From assembly GCF_900324465.2 (NCBI RefSeq), contig NC_046629.1:16643078-16707077 (forward strand): a stretch of 64,000 nt of DNA, in the 5' to 3' direction. The position numbers and the translations under genes were made by a program. Positions within the stretch are counted from its first letter, which is position 1, and each line of letters begins with the position of its first letter. The notes under the pieces are model-generated. The model was not told the origin of the DNA, made no database searches, and saw only the letters and a program-made list of their open reading frames with translations. The DNA is from Anabas testudineus. Lineage: Eukaryota; Chordata; Actinopteri; Anabantiformes; Anabantidae. Below are positions 1-11,803 of the stretch, piece after piece.

Positions 1-1500
1 TTGACTGACTATAGTTTGCTGGTCACAGAGCTAAATTTGGTTCTCTCCAAAACAATGTGATTTTATTATTTAGCATGATTATCACTGGAAATCACCATTT
101 GGGAAATTAGTATCTTGCGTTGATTAGCTTTGTTGCTGAAGATAAATAAGTGCTTATCCTTAAGGAAACTGTATACTCAACAGTGTCAGGGGCAGTAGAC
201 AGATTGTTGGAGACTGAGAAAGACACTGTGGCTGCACTTTCTATGTGAATGTCTTTGTGTGGTGGGGTTGAAATCCAGACCAGCCTGCTGCCCTGGTTTA
301 ATCTATCTTTCCTACTTTTTTCCAGCGGGGAACTCTACTGACTTTTTCTTTTGGTTCAGTTTCTCTTCCTGCTCTGTCTCCTTCTCTTTCTCCCCCTGCC
401 CTCTTTAACCTCCCTTCTTCTTCCTGTCCCTTCCCCCACACCAACCTACCCCCACCCTCTTTTATCCCACTTGAGGTAGAAACACGCCAAATGCAGCAAG
501 GCCACCAGGAACCGCCTACACCTCCCACACTCAGCCGCCTGTGGGTAGATCGATCACGCCGTCAATCCAAATTACTGCTGCTTTGACTGGCTTCATTTCC
601 ACAGTGATACAGATCTGCTCAGGAACTGCATCTGATTGTTTGCAATTACACTCTTTAAGCAATAAACAGCATGAGATACTTGCTGTGATTAAGCGGACGC
701 CATTTGGGCTTCCTGAAGTTTTTATCCAAGGTTTTCCCCTCTGTTCTGCAGTGAGTTTACATGTCCTACACATGCCTGTGTGTGAAGAGAGATGGAAATA
801 ACTTCACAGCAACACACGAGAACGGTGCAGATGGGGAAAAGTGTAAAACTAAACAGACTCACAACTTTGTGTCATGAGGACATCACATGCACTGCAGGGT
901 GTGATTGCTTAAGTAGTAGATGATAAAATAGGATAAATGTATTTTATAAAGTTTAAGAAGTCGAAAAATTGGTCAGCAAAGATTACTCTATTGTGTTTGT
1001 AACTAGATAGATTGATTTGTTTAATCATAGCTGCTTTAAATTGTCTATGAGATTATTTTATTTTTTTATTAAAGTAACAGTATATTTTAACTTTTGAAAC
1101 ATTTAATACTATACTTGTAGGATGAAAAAATGTAAAAGCAAATAAATAATTAAAACCTAAAGCATCACATTCATGTTTTTCACTAATTGCATGATCCATT
1201 CAGTAAATGTAAGAGGGCAAATAGTGAAAAATGAAAGGGAAAAAATATGCAATAGGTGGCCAGACGCCATCGTGTCTGCAGCCAGGTCCTACAAGTTATT
1301 TGTCAATTGAGAAACGAATTAAAATGATGTCATCCTGCTGTCTGGGGGTTACATACTTGCTTTCTTTATCATGCATGCAAAAAAAAGTAGCCTAACACTT
1401 TTTTTTTCCTCTATAGAAATGCTAATTTATGCGATTTGTCTTGAAAACCTAACCAGAAAAATGATTATGTGTGTAAAGTCTCTGGTGTAGGCTAATGTAA
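1..1500. other. Upstream intergenic DNA, no gene seen
   Basis: No open frame here resembles a known protein. The stretch at about 320-470 is strongly pyrimidine-rich (T/C runs), and the reading frames over it are low-complexity shadows. The rest is AT-rich single-copy-looking sequence. It may contain distal regulatory elements for the Frizzled gene downstream, but nothing in the bases alone proves this. Confidence 0.5.
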
Positions 1501-2166
1501 TTACTGTAACATATTTTCCTTCGTTGGGGAGTAGAGGCCAATCAACAACGAGTCCTGAAGGAAAACAAACGCCGCGATTGGCTGAGACGCCGCGTCGGTT
1601 TCGAGGCGCCCCGCGTTCAGTCGGGCAGGGGGGTGGGGGGTGTTCTGAATGGAGGGGCGCCCTGAAACCGGTGCAATCCGCACGGAGCGAGGAGAGCGAG
1701 CCTCCGGACTTCCAACCGCTCAGCATGTGAACCGACGCGCTGCGTGGAGTCGAGTCGGAAAACGATGGAAATTCAAGTCTTTTTTTTAGGTTTTTAATGT
1801 TTTATTCTGCGCCCAAGTAGCAACGCCGAAGAGTTCCAGGCGCCGGGAGCATTTTGGTTTGATTTGCTTTGGGACAAATGGACTTTGAAGTGCTGTTTTC
1901 ACCTCATTGGGAATGAGAGTGGAATGCTTGGAGTCACTTACAAAGACCATCAAGAAGTCATGACGCGACGGACGTTTTACTTGGAGCTGTCTTCATAAAA
2001 GTCGAGAAAAAAAGTTGAAAACCGGCCTCTTCCACTCCAAATACTCGCACTACAGGCTCAGTTTCGGGACAGTTGCTGCAGATTTTCCACGCTTTTCGTG
2101 CCGTTTTCAAGTCTCCCTACTTGGATCAAAGTTTTTCTTCCCCCCCCCCCCCCCTTCTTCTCAACT
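1501..2166 (+). promoter_or_regulatory. fzd7: fzd7 promoter region and 5' leader (CpG-rich)
   Basis: Base composition changes sharply from AT-rich to CpG-rich at about 1550-1760. A CCAAT box lies at 1538-1542 and an inverted one (ATTGG) at 1577-1581, and no convincing TATA box is seen, which fits a CpG-island promoter of a developmental gene. The likely leader runs to 2166, holds several upstream ATGs (for example at 1764, opening a 10-codon frame), and ends with a run of 15 C at 2140-2154 just before the start codon. A TCF/LEF-like ATCAAAG lies at 2125-2131, which may be chance. The transcription start is not defined by the sequence. Confidence 0.6.
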
Positions 2167-3873
2167 ATGGCGGCGGCCAGGTCCACCACTGGCTCCGTGT
2201 TCCTGCGGATCATGTGGCTGCTGTGCGGGCTGTGTTTCTCATCCACGTCTGCTCAGCATTACAGCAGTGAGAGTGGAATATCCGTCCCAGAACACGGCTT
2301 CTGTCAGCCCATCTCCATTCCGCTGTGCACGGACATCGCGTACAACGAGACCATCATGCCCAACCTGCTGGGTCACACCAACCAGGAGGACGCGGGGCTG
2401 GAGGTGCACCAGTTCTACCCGCTGGTCAAAGTGCAGTGCTCCCCGGATTTAAAGTTCTTCCTCTGCTCCATGTACGCGCCCGTGTGCACGGTACTGGAGC
2501 AGGCCATCCCCCCTTGTCGGTCCCTGTGTGAGCGTGCACGGCAGGGATGTGAAGCTCTGATGAATAAATTCGGCTTTCAGTGGCCGGAGCGGCTGCGCTG
2601 CGAGGCTTTCCCAGTCCACGGAGCCGGTGAGATATGCGTCGGCCAGAACACGTCCGAACCCGGGGGCCCATCCTCGTCGTCGTCCCCCTATATGCCCGAC
2701 CATGTGACCCTTCCTCCAAACATTGGCCGGCCGAACCAGCGTCCACCTCAGCAAAACCAGTACCACCAATTCTCCTGCCCAATGCAGCTGGAGGTGCCCT
2801 CCTACCTGGGCTACCGCTTCATGGGGGTCAAAGACTGCGGGGCCCCGTGTGAGCCCACTAAACCTACCGGGATCATGTATTTCCGGGAGGAAGAGGTAAA
2901 GTTCGGCCGGCTGTGGGTCGGCATCTGGTCCATCCTGTGCTGTGTGAGCACCCTGTTCACGGTGCTCACCTACCTGGTGGACATGAGGCGGTTCAGATAC
3001 CCCGAGCGGCCCATCATCTTCTTATCTGGCTGTTACTTCATGGTGGCGGTGGCCTACGCTGCTGGGTTTTTCCTGGAGGATAAAGTAGTGTGTGTGGATA
3101 AATTCAAGGACGACGGCTACAGGACTGTTGCTCAAGGGACCAAGAAGGAGGGCTGCACAATCCTCTTCATGGTTCTGTACTTTTTTGGTATGGCCAGCTC
3201 CATCTGGTGGGTGATTTTGTCCCTGACCTGGTTTCTCTCCGCCGGCATGAAATGGGGACATGAGGCGATCGAGGCCAATTCCCAGTACTTCCACCTGGCC
3301 GCATGGGCTGTTCCGGCCATCAAGACCATCACCATCCTGGCCGTGGGGCAGGTGGATGGTGACGTGCTGACTGGGGTGTGTTTCGTTGGGATCTTTAACG
3401 TAGACGCCCTGCGGGGCTTCGTGCTGGCGCCACTCTTTGTCTACCTGTTCATCGGAACCTCCTTCCTGTTGGCGGGCTTCGTGTCCCTGTTTCGCATCCG
3501 CACCATCATGAAGCACGACGGCACCAAGACCGAGAAGCTGGAGAAGTTGATGGTGCGGATCGGGGTGTTCAGTGTGCTCTACACGGTACCGGCCACCATA
3601 GTGATCGCCTGTTACTTCTACGAGCAGGCCTTCAGGGAGCACTGGGAGCGAACCTGGCACATGCAGACCTGTAAGCGCTTCGCTGTACCCTGTCCGGTTC
3701 ACAACTTCGCCCCCATGACCCCGGACTTCACCGTGTTTATGATCAAATACCTGATGACCATGATAGTCGGGATCACCTCGGGTTTCTGGGTCTGGTCCGG
3801 GAAGACTCTACAGTCATGGCGGAGGTTCTACAAGCGCCTTAGCAACGGTAACCATGGAGAGACAACGGTGTAA
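2167..3873 (+). CDS. fzd7: Frizzled-7 Wnt receptor, single exon
   Basis: A 568-residue Frizzled family (class F) seven-helix Wnt receptor of the plasma membrane. An N-terminal signal peptide (about residues 1-30) is followed by a cysteine-rich Wnt-binding domain (residues 46-157) with all ten cysteines, and N-glycosylation sites at N60 and N161. A Ser/Pro-rich linker leads to seven membrane helices. The Dishevelled-binding KTxxxW motif is KTLQSW at 546-551, and the protein ends in the PDZ ligand ETTV. From memory of the human proteins it fits FZD7 better than FZD2 or FZD1, for example in the region around [13 protein letters not shown] and in the linker. Length is close to human FZD7 (574), and the single exon fits that gene. 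The ATG at 2167 is the first in frame and has A at -3 and G at +4; the open frame runs further upstream without an ATG. Whether it is the teleost 7a or 7b copy cannot be told. Confidence 0.96.
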   Translation: MAAARSTTGSVFLRIMWLLCGLCFSSTSAQHYSSESGISVPEHGFCQPISIPLCTDIAYNETIMPNLLGHTNQEDAGLEVHQFYPLVKVQCSPDLKFFLCSMYAPVCTVLEQAIPPCRSLCERARQGCEALMNKFGFQWPERLRCEAFPVHGAGEICVGQNTSEPGGPSSSSSPYMPDHVTLPPNIGRPNQRPPQQNQYHQFSCPMQLEVPSYLGYRFMGVKDCGAPCEPTKPTGIMYFREEEVKFGRLWVGIWSILCCVSTLFTVLTYLVDMRRFRYPERPIIFLSGCYFMVAVAYAAGFFLEDKVVCVDKFKDDGYRTVAQGTKKEGCTILFMVLYFFGMASSIWWVILSLTWFLSAGMKWGHEAIEANSQYFHLAAWAVPAIKTITILAVGQVDGDVLTGVCFVGIFNVDALRGFVLAPLFVYLFIGTSFLLAGFVSLFRIRTIMKHDGTKTEKLEKLMVRIGVFSVLYTVPATIVIACYFYEQAFREHWERTWHMQTCKRFAVPCPVHNFAPMTPDFTVFMIKYLMTMIVGITSGFWVWSGKTLQSWRRFYKRLSNGNHGETTV

Positions 3874-4748
3874 AGTTTGGAGGACGAACAGAGTCACGGA
3901 GTTTGGATGTAACAGCAGAGCAGAAGAGGTCAAATAGCTTTCGTTTTTCTTTTTTCTTTTGGACGTATTTGAGTGGATTTTTGTGTTTTCAGGCTTTTGA
4001 ACACAACTGAACTTTGATCTATGTTCAATAGAAGTTGGATGAACTTTAAATATGTTTATTTTTTTCTCTTTATTTTTTTGTCAGACAGCCCACACTCCTG
4101 GCTTTTGCATCTTTGGATTATAAACTGGTGCAAATGGCCACACTGGCCCCTGAACTGTAACGCCAGATTGGTGAAGTTACTTTTAGTATAAAACTTCCTA
4201 TGTATTATTGATTATATTCTTAATATTACAATTTGAATGTACTTGTTGTCTACTCTGGTGAGAGTTTCTCAGTGGAAAATGACATTACAGAAAACACTGA
4301 TGGGTCAAGCAGTGAGTCATTCTGTTTATGCTGCAGTAAAAAGGTCATAGGTTTGATCCCTACAGCAGCCACACCATCTGACTGTGATTTGATGAATTAG
4401 GGATACCTGTACTGTCCATGTGAATTTTAAGTTACTCTGTTTCTAGTTTAAGACAGAAAGGCTTCAATACTGTGTTCAATATTGCAGGGTACAATCTGTT
4501 TTAATCTGAGAAACAATGCATCAACGTGTGACTCCACCATAATGTGCCGAGCGGCTGCCCAAAAAATTCATTTCTTTACTTTATTTTTTCAAAACTTTCA
4601 TACTGATGAATTTTTTTGCTCCTGCAGTGAATGTTCACTCCGAAGTTGAATGAAGTTATGTATTGGTTTGCACAGCTATCCTAAAGGTGTGTGTGTTAAA
4701 AAATGACTGACCCACCACAGGATAATCTGGATCTAACAGTTAAGGAGA

Positions 4749-4749
<1 letters not shown>

Positions 4750-4831
<82 letters not shown>
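4750..4831. repeat. (CA)n microsatellite
   Basis: About 41 uninterrupted CA units within the probable fzd7 3' UTR. Threonine/histidine-repeat reading frames across it are artefacts. Confidence 0.97.
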
Positions 4832-4833
<2 letters not shown>

Positions 4834-5331
4834 CCTCTACTCTGTAATGGAGACACAACAGCTCATTGTTTGTCTCTGTGTGTGGTCTCTCAGCTGTTGG
4901 ATCTCCCATTCAAACTCACATTTTAAGCTTATAAGATATCCAAAGCACCATTTCAAGGATTCAGATTTAAATCTTAGGAGTGGAAATGGTTGCTCAGAGT
5001 TTTTGATGTTCTTTTATCCTGGATCAAGATGACTGTACACATTCACACCTGTTTTATGTCCACTGTTAGAGAACTCTAATTTCACTGTAAGTGTTAAATG
5101 TTAAATGGTTTATACAAACTGACTGAACATTTTAGTGTATTTAATGAATCATTATTTTACAGTCTACCTTACACAAAACAGACTGCATTTATTTACCCTG
5201 CACCTGGAAACAGGACTTATGTTTGATGTTCTAAATTATGGAAACATTAAGAAAGAAGTCAGAGGTCAGAGTCACGTGGGAATAGTTTTTAATTGGAGAC
5301 AGACTGTGTAGTGTTTAGTGGAGGTGGAATT

Positions 5332-5333
<2 letters not shown>

Positions 5334-5369
<36 letters not shown>
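5334..5369. repeat. (AT)n microsatellite
   Basis: About 18 uninterrupted AT units. Confidence 0.95.
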
Positions 5370-5371
<2 letters not shown>

Positions 5372-7227
5372 CAAGTTATTAACAAACATTAACAAATGTT
5401 GGTTGTTGCTTGGTGGAATTGACCATTCACATGATCTAAAGTAGTTGCTCAGTTTGTGAAGAGAAAACTTTTTGTAAAAGCAGTAAAAGCAGGGAAACAT
5501 GTCAACTAATTGCTCCTTACTGAGAGCCTACATTTATTTTTGGAGCCTAGGTACGCCTTGAAATTTTAATTAATGGGAATGAAGTTACCAAGAGCGGTTT
5601 AGTCCCTTTGATAATTGACTGTCAAATGTGTTTGCCAGAAGTGCCAGAAGCTCTTGTTTGTCGGTGTCTCAGATCTACACATGCACACTAGACGACACAC
5701 TACATAATACACTGTTAAAGCAGTCTGTATACAAAAAATGTCACATTTCCCATGTGAGTTTACTTCATACCTCAGCACTGGTTAAAATTAGCTTGTAGAA
5801 TTGAGTTAGGAAAAAGTTGAAATCTGTACTCCACACGTGTCATCTTTCATCCATCGTGCTTTTACCTAACAAGGCAGAAATATTCTGTGTAATTGTCTTC
5901 AGACAGCTGAGATCTGCCAGTGTCAATGATACTCGACTGACTTTTTTATTTGTTGTATGTTTCAGAAGGAATATGAGTGGGTTTTTTTGTGTCTGTTTTT
6001 ACCAGAACATATGCAACCTACCAAGTAGCCACAGTTTTAAGGCCTATTGTATTTATGGGGATACTCATTTTTGTCTTTTTCTACTTTTTTTTTTATATAT
6101 AAGCCTGTTGTATGTGTACAGTTTGAATAAAAGCGATACGGTTTGTAATGTGTTGACCCCTGTTGTTTGTGCGTGTTTGACGGTATATTGTTAACAATAG
6201 AAGTCGACATTTTGTTGAAATACATGTGTGGTATTTACAGTTGAATAATAGAGCAGTACAAAAGCAGAGAGTCACCTGTGGAACCCTGTTGAGATGCACC
6301 CTTTAGGTTTTTTTTTTGATTACGCCCAGCCTAGATCGACCCCTGTTACTTTCACTTGCCACCTTAATGTTAACGCCAATAAAAATACTTGTCATGCATG
6401 GGCAGGACACATGATTGTAAAGACATTAGCAGTGTCACACAGACAACATTGTGAGGCAGTTAAACGGGGAATCCGGCCAATTACCGAACAATACGATTCC
6501 TACAATCCTAAATGTCACTGGTAATAAATCTGCATCATTAGTTTTGTGTTATTACCCTAATTGTAACAGAATGGGCAGCAGTTCTCCTGAAATCACATAA
6601 GAACGAGCCATTGTGGGTAAATGTGAATCCACCTTGATGCGTATGATTCACTCTGCTTGGTGAAGAGCGCTTCTGTTGTATGTTGATCCCAACACAACTT
6701 TGTAACATCTCCTCACACATTTATCTGCAGTGAAGATTAGTTAGTGCCACTTTACTCCTGCCAAAACATAAATACATGACTGAAAATATTTATTTTGATA
6801 CTGCAGACAGCAACACCTCTTTTAAATCTTTTGATAGAATGGACAAATTAAAACAAGAAAAAAAAAAACAAAAAACAAAAGCTATCGTAACACAAAAAAA
6901 ATTACATGCTTAATATTGTTAATACTAACTAGCATTAATATTAATTGTTAATGCTACATGCTCCTCATGGAACAGAAATACCTTTTTGCATAATTTCAAT
7001 AACTGCTGTTGTAATTAAGCACCGCAGTGATAATTACCAGCTCAACTAATCCAACAATCTTTCTGATGAATGTTAATGGCTGTAAGATCTCTTCAGTTAT
7101 ACTGAGCTGAACCTAAATGTGCTACTAAATCTTTAAGTTTAGATATTAAACCTGCAGTAAACCACATAAGAACCACTGATATTTACCAAACCAAACTGAT
7201 GGCTGTACTGAGAAATAAATATGACGT

Positions 7228-7412
7228 ACTTTATTGATTCCCTTGGTGAAATTGTGATTGAACAGCTGCCAGACAACAACAACAGTCCATATCGGGGCTA
7301 CCATGGGGTTTCGGTGTGTTGTCCAAGGACACCGAAAGCAGGAAGCCAGGAGGACTCTCCCTGGGGTTACTAGATGACTGCTGCACCACCTGAGCTACTG
7401 CTGCCCCTAAAA
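7228..7412 (-). repeat. Retroelement 3'-end fragment (LINE-type)
   Basis: Begins with an ACTTTATTGATTCCC stretch and continues with a region ending in a GAGCTACTGCTGCCCC-like motif, an arrangement common at the 3' ends of dispersed fish LINEs (read on the minus strand). The precise clade is not certain; Rex1-type is my best guess. It is short and diverged. Confidence 0.4.
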
Positions 7413-10011
7413 TATCAAGCTAAATATCGAATCAATACGTTCACATGGCCTGTGGTTTTTGTTGGGATGCGATTTTTTTCATCTTTCCAGCCTGGTCAGC
7501 AGACAGAGCACACCTAATGTAGCAGTGAGGATTCTCAGCAATACTCTCAGTATTTGTGTTTATTAAAAAAGCCTGTGTGATGAAAAGTACGTTGCTTTTT
7601 AATAGACTCATATTTGTGGTAATGTTCTACAGTGTTTGGTCTCTTGTGGGTGGCTTTAAACTTGTAATTTTATGTCTGTTTTAGTTACTTCCCATCTAAT
7701 TTTAGTCTTGTTGTGTCTGTTTTTAGTTGCATTGTCTCCTTTTTGGACATTTCGTGTCTGTTGCTGGTTGTTTTCCACATGTTTTGGTCATGTTGTTTCT
7801 GTTAGTAGTTGTACTGTCTGTTTTTGTTTTTTTTATTTTGCTTGTCTTTTGTGTAGTTTTAGCTTCTCGTTATTGTATTGTATTTTTAAATATTTCTGTT
7901 TATGCTGTGCACTTCTATTATGGGGAATATTTTGCATTTCTTTGTGTTTTTATGTCAGTTTCTACAGATGAATTTCTACAGAAGCCCATGGGACTCCTTG
8001 TCTTTAAAATTAAACTCAAACACCCAACTCAAATAAACTTCAAGTGTCTTTGCGATGTGTCTGTCCCGCTGTCTTAAATTTAAATTCAAGGCCTTGACAG
8101 AGCCTTAGAGGTTAGAAAACCGAGGCATTCGCATTTGTTTTTTTAAAACTTTTTTAAAATTAGGAGTCACAGTGTCAGTTTTAAATTATTTTTAAGCAAT
8201 ATGAAACATTGTAAGTTCAAAACAATTCAAGGAGGCAGCAAATAAAGGTAATTCTGTATCTCAGTTATTTTACTGCTAAACGTCACGAGCTGTAAAGATT
8301 AGACAGCTAAAGGATGGTTGCTTTTGCATTAATGGCTGTGCTGGTAAAAAGTAATCTTGTATATAAAAAGGGGTAAACATTATAAAGTGTTCACCACAAA
8401 TTGGAAATTTGAAAACTTTCTGGATTTTTTTCTTTCTTAACAGACTGGAGAATGGGAGTAAGAAAACTGCAGTTGGTTATGCGTGTAAGTATTGAAAGGC
8501 CATAGACTAACAGGGATGTAAGCCTACAGTTGATATGATGACCATGCTGAGGATGGTCTGTTTACACATCCAGCAACCACTGGAGCCAACTTTAGCTACT
8601 GTTTATTAACAATATAAACAGCGGCTAAAGCTATATCAAAAATATAAACTATGTAAAAATAGGACACAAGGCGTAATAAACTCCTCTGCTCGTGAAGTTT
8701 TTTCATAGACAATGTAGTACAGCTGACTGAACCTAATGTAAAACCAGTAAAGTGGTTACACTAATTCTGTTGTGCAAAAATGTGTTATAAATTAAAAATC
8801 ATGTGACTAGTTGACTTATTTATATTTAGTCATGAACAAATTATAGACCCAGTCTTATAATAAGAGAATATAATACAAGTTAATGTAAGGTGTAATTTCT
8901 TATGATGCTCAAAATCTTGAAAGTAAAAGTTTAACTTGGCTAAACAGTATCCTGAGACACTGAAGGACCAACCAACACACTCCCTCTGTGGCAACGTGAT
9001 GTGTTAAGGCCATACACTTGAGGTTACTGTTACTGATGTAACTCTCATCTGTTGTGTCACAGAGATGGAGCAACAAAGACTAAAGAGATGATGAAGCCTC
9101 AGGGTCATTAGGCTAATATATCTCTGTATCCCCAAGAGATTAATTTACTGTTGTTGTTTTGCTCTGAGACCAGTGGTCTCTGTGCAGATGTAACTGTGCA
9201 CAAACTCCCATTACACTCAGTCAAGGCCGCTCATATCAGACAGTAGATCACAAAGGCCAAGAAAAATGTGGGATTGAGGAAATAGCATATAGATAAATAT
9301 CACATCACATTTGGATAAAGAATGACAAACTAATAACAAAATGCTTGTCCTTATACGACCCCATGAATATATGCACCATAGTCATCTATGTTAAAACTAC
9401 TAGGATTTAACACATTACAGTATGTATTACACCAGAACTTATAACAGTTATATATAATTTTATAAAGAATTATAAAATTATAATGATATAATACATTTAT
9501 TTTTAATTATATATACTTTATAAAAGTAACGTTTATTGTTCAGTCCATCTGATTATGAGACCCTTGAATTATCTGCGCTAGCTTACTGTCTGTTTAATAA
9601 TGAAGAGTCCAAGTACAATCACTGTATCATCTTTCAGCACCACCTTAGACTCTGTTAACGAACTTTGGAGGATAGATTCTGCACTTGTCAAAGAATTGCA
9701 GTAAAAGTCTTTTTACTTTTCACATAGGAAATGTATGTTTATGTGGTATATTCAATGATGCGCTTCTTATTAGCTGACCACATGTTGCTCCTACTGGGTG
9801 CCATCACCTGTTGACCCCTCACAAATAGCCCTGTGTAGCTGATTATACCTACACAATAACTGCTATTCAGAAACAGCCACAGGTGGATTGCTACACTAAG
9901 CACACTGAACCCCTGACCGTCTGTGCCAAGTTTGATTGGATACCGCAAGGGCTGAAATGTATTTACATTTATTTAGCACATTTAACGACAGAAAATCTAT
10001 GATGATCTATA

Positions 10012-10066
10012 TTGTTTTATATTCCATTCATTTCAGTGTTTATAGTGCCAAATCACAACAAACCTC
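10012..10066 (-). repeat. Short L2/Maui-like LINE tail fragment
   Basis: Diverged version of the ATTTATATAGTGCCAAATCACAACA-type end that also closes the nearly whole L2-like LINE at 26718. Only about 55 bases are recognisable. Confidence 0.4.
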
Positions 10067-10714
10067 ATCTCAAAAAAATCATCTTAAATAATGTACTTGA
10101 ATAATTTTAGACTTTCCACTGTCAGAATGAAAAAGGGATATTTACAATCACCTTTAACCAGCCTATCTTCATTAAGAAGCTTTAGAAGTTACATTTAAAA
10201 CGATTCAACCCCAAATTAGGTGTATTAATAAATTTACAAACTTTCAGCTATTTGCAATAATTATCTCACCACAACTAATGTTGTGTGGTTCCTCTGAGTT
10301 AGCACAAGGCAATTATTACTGACTACTGCTGTCTCAAAACAATGACGATAAGACACACACTTGCAAATCAGTTCTCTCTCAAGACCACCTGATGCAAATA
10401 ATCCTGGGCTTGATAAGTTGCACCACGTGTGCTTAAGGTAGAACACATCAAATACCTGAATTAGCTTAGGGTCTGTCGAATGCATGTTAGAAATATGGGT
10501 AAGTAAAGGAACTATCAAGACATTAGCAGTGTCACACAGACAACTATCAACTATCAAAAAAAAAAAAAAAAAAAAAATCTAAACATTCATCTGTAACAAT
10601 TTAATCAGAAGAAAACAAAAACTTTTTTTTTTCTAGAAATTTCAGTCAAACTAAATTGATCACAAATGTCCTCCTAGGTAATAAAACAAGAAATTAAATA
10701 TTTCCTTAAAAGGT

Positions 10715-11480
10715 GTGCACCAAAATTCTCCAGAGACATGCAGCAACTTGATCCAATCAGAACAACCAGGAAAACACAGTGAAAAGCCCAAATGCACATC
10801 TGCCAAAGAAGACAACTACTTATGAAAGCTGTCCTCGAGAAACAGAAGCCTCACTGCTTCTGAAGTGGTTGCATCTGTGAAGGAGAGAAAACAGTGTATA
10901 CAGACTCTGTTTGCCAAGAAAAAAACCCTATTAAGGTTGGCAAATTAGAAGAAAAGGTTGCAGTGGGCCAACATGCACAAACAGTGGACTTCAGATGACT
11001 GGAACCTAATTAAAGCTCTGATTAGGTGCTCATGAAAAGATGATAGATGTCTGCTTAACAAAATCAGTAAAGCATGGAGGTGGAAACGTAATGATGTGGG
11101 TATATTTTGACAATGGGAGTCTAGGTGATCTGCATTGTCTGCAAGACATCCTCAATCACCATGCATACGTCATACAGAAGAGGTCTGCCGTTCCCTCTAG
11201 GCAACAACTGATTAGTTGATTATTACCCCAAGAATTCTTCCTGTTTTTTTTATGATGACTGTGCCAACTTAATCACCAGATCTAATCACCATTGAGCTGG
11301 TATGGGAGAAGCAGGATCATAGAGTTCAGGAACACTGTCCAACCAGCACAACAGATCTTTGGGAAGTGCTACAAAGGCCTGGGAGGAAATCACACTTAAA
11401 TATTCGCAAAACCTGAACAGTAGAATGCCTCAGATTTGTCAGACAATTATTGCTGCAAAGGGTCTTTTGCTGAATTTTTA
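10715..11480 (+). pseudogene. Decayed Tc1-like transposase
   Basis: Three-frame reading of the + strand gives the order of a Tc1/mariner-family transposase with many stops and shifts: a VKHGGGNVMMW block near 11065-11100, then an ELVWE block near 11295 followed by a TSTTDLWEVLQ block, and a C-terminal VECLRFVRQLLLQR block near 11420-11460. No terminal inverted repeats could be made out. This is an old, inactive copy that belongs to a different Tc1 subfamily from the one at 25396. Confidence 0.7.
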
Positions 11481-11662
11481 ATTGACCATTTTTCTGTGTT
11501 CAAATATGGCTACAAATGTATCGTTATTGTGTGTGTAGTTTATTCCAAACTTTTTCTTGCCTGTGTATGTCTACTGCCTTCAGTAAAAGAAACCGAGACA
11601 CCACTGATTGGAAGTTTGAGGCCACATGTTCACAACGTCATCGAGTGTTATGACCATGAGAG

Positions 11663-11668
11663 TATAAA
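11663..11668 (+). promoter_or_regulatory. TATA-like box upstream of OR gene 11804
   Basis: TATAAA inside an ACCATGAGAGTATAAAC stretch. A related CCATGAGAGAATAAAAC lies at the same relative place before the three other group A genes (for example about 39350-39365), followed by a shared GGGCAGACA motif, so the block is conserved between paralogues. Use as a promoter is inferred. Confidence 0.45.
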
Positions 11669-11803
11669 CATAATACATCATAACAAGGATGGGCAGACAT
11701 AGGATGCAGGATGCTGCCTTTTTCCTCCAACAAATCAGGTTATGCCAATGCAATTTCTATTGTGCATAAAATGACATAAAAAGGTGGTGGTAAAGGTTTT
11801 AGG

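Larger units (their letters stand above)
3874..6150 (+). other. fzd7: Probable fzd7 3' UTR with poly(A) signal
   Basis: No other gene is seen between the fzd7 stop and 6150. An AATAAA at 6126-6131 is followed by a GT-rich stretch (about 6145-6180), the usual arrangement of a vertebrate cleavage site, and the DNA before it is T-rich with short TGTA motifs, as in 3' UTR ends. This would make a 3' UTR of about 2.3 kb. It contains a long CA and a TA microsatellite. The end point is an inference; an earlier variant signal could also be used. Confidence 0.5.
6151..10714. other. Intergenic DNA between fzd7 and the OR array
   Basis: No reading frame longer than about 115 codons and none resembling a known protein. 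The longest, at 7.7-8.1 kb, follows T-rich sequence. Apart from two small repeat fragments (about 7228-7412 and 10012-10066) and an A run at 10556-10577, I see nothing identifiable. AT-rich patches lie at 9430-9530. Confidence 0.5.

Noticed and set aside
2098-2166. N-terminal extension of the Frizzled frame
   Set aside because: The upstream 23 codons contain no ATG; the frame starts there only if GTG is accepted. The extension reads through the poly-C leader and would spoil the signal peptide position.
3022-3702. 226-codon minus-strand frame inside fzd7
   Set aside because: Antisense shadow of a GC-rich coding region; no recognisable domain.
4295-4410. Possible tRNA-headed SINE in the fzd7 3' UTR
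   Set aside because: Only a box B-like GGTTTGATCCC is visible; no convincing box A or SINE tail.
4703-5032. 109-codon frame across the CA repeat
   Set aside because: Thr-His repeat from a microsatellite, not a protein.
7672-8077. Two overlapping hydrophobic frames of 99 and 116 codons
   Set aside because: They come from T-rich DNA; no homology recognised and no promoter context.
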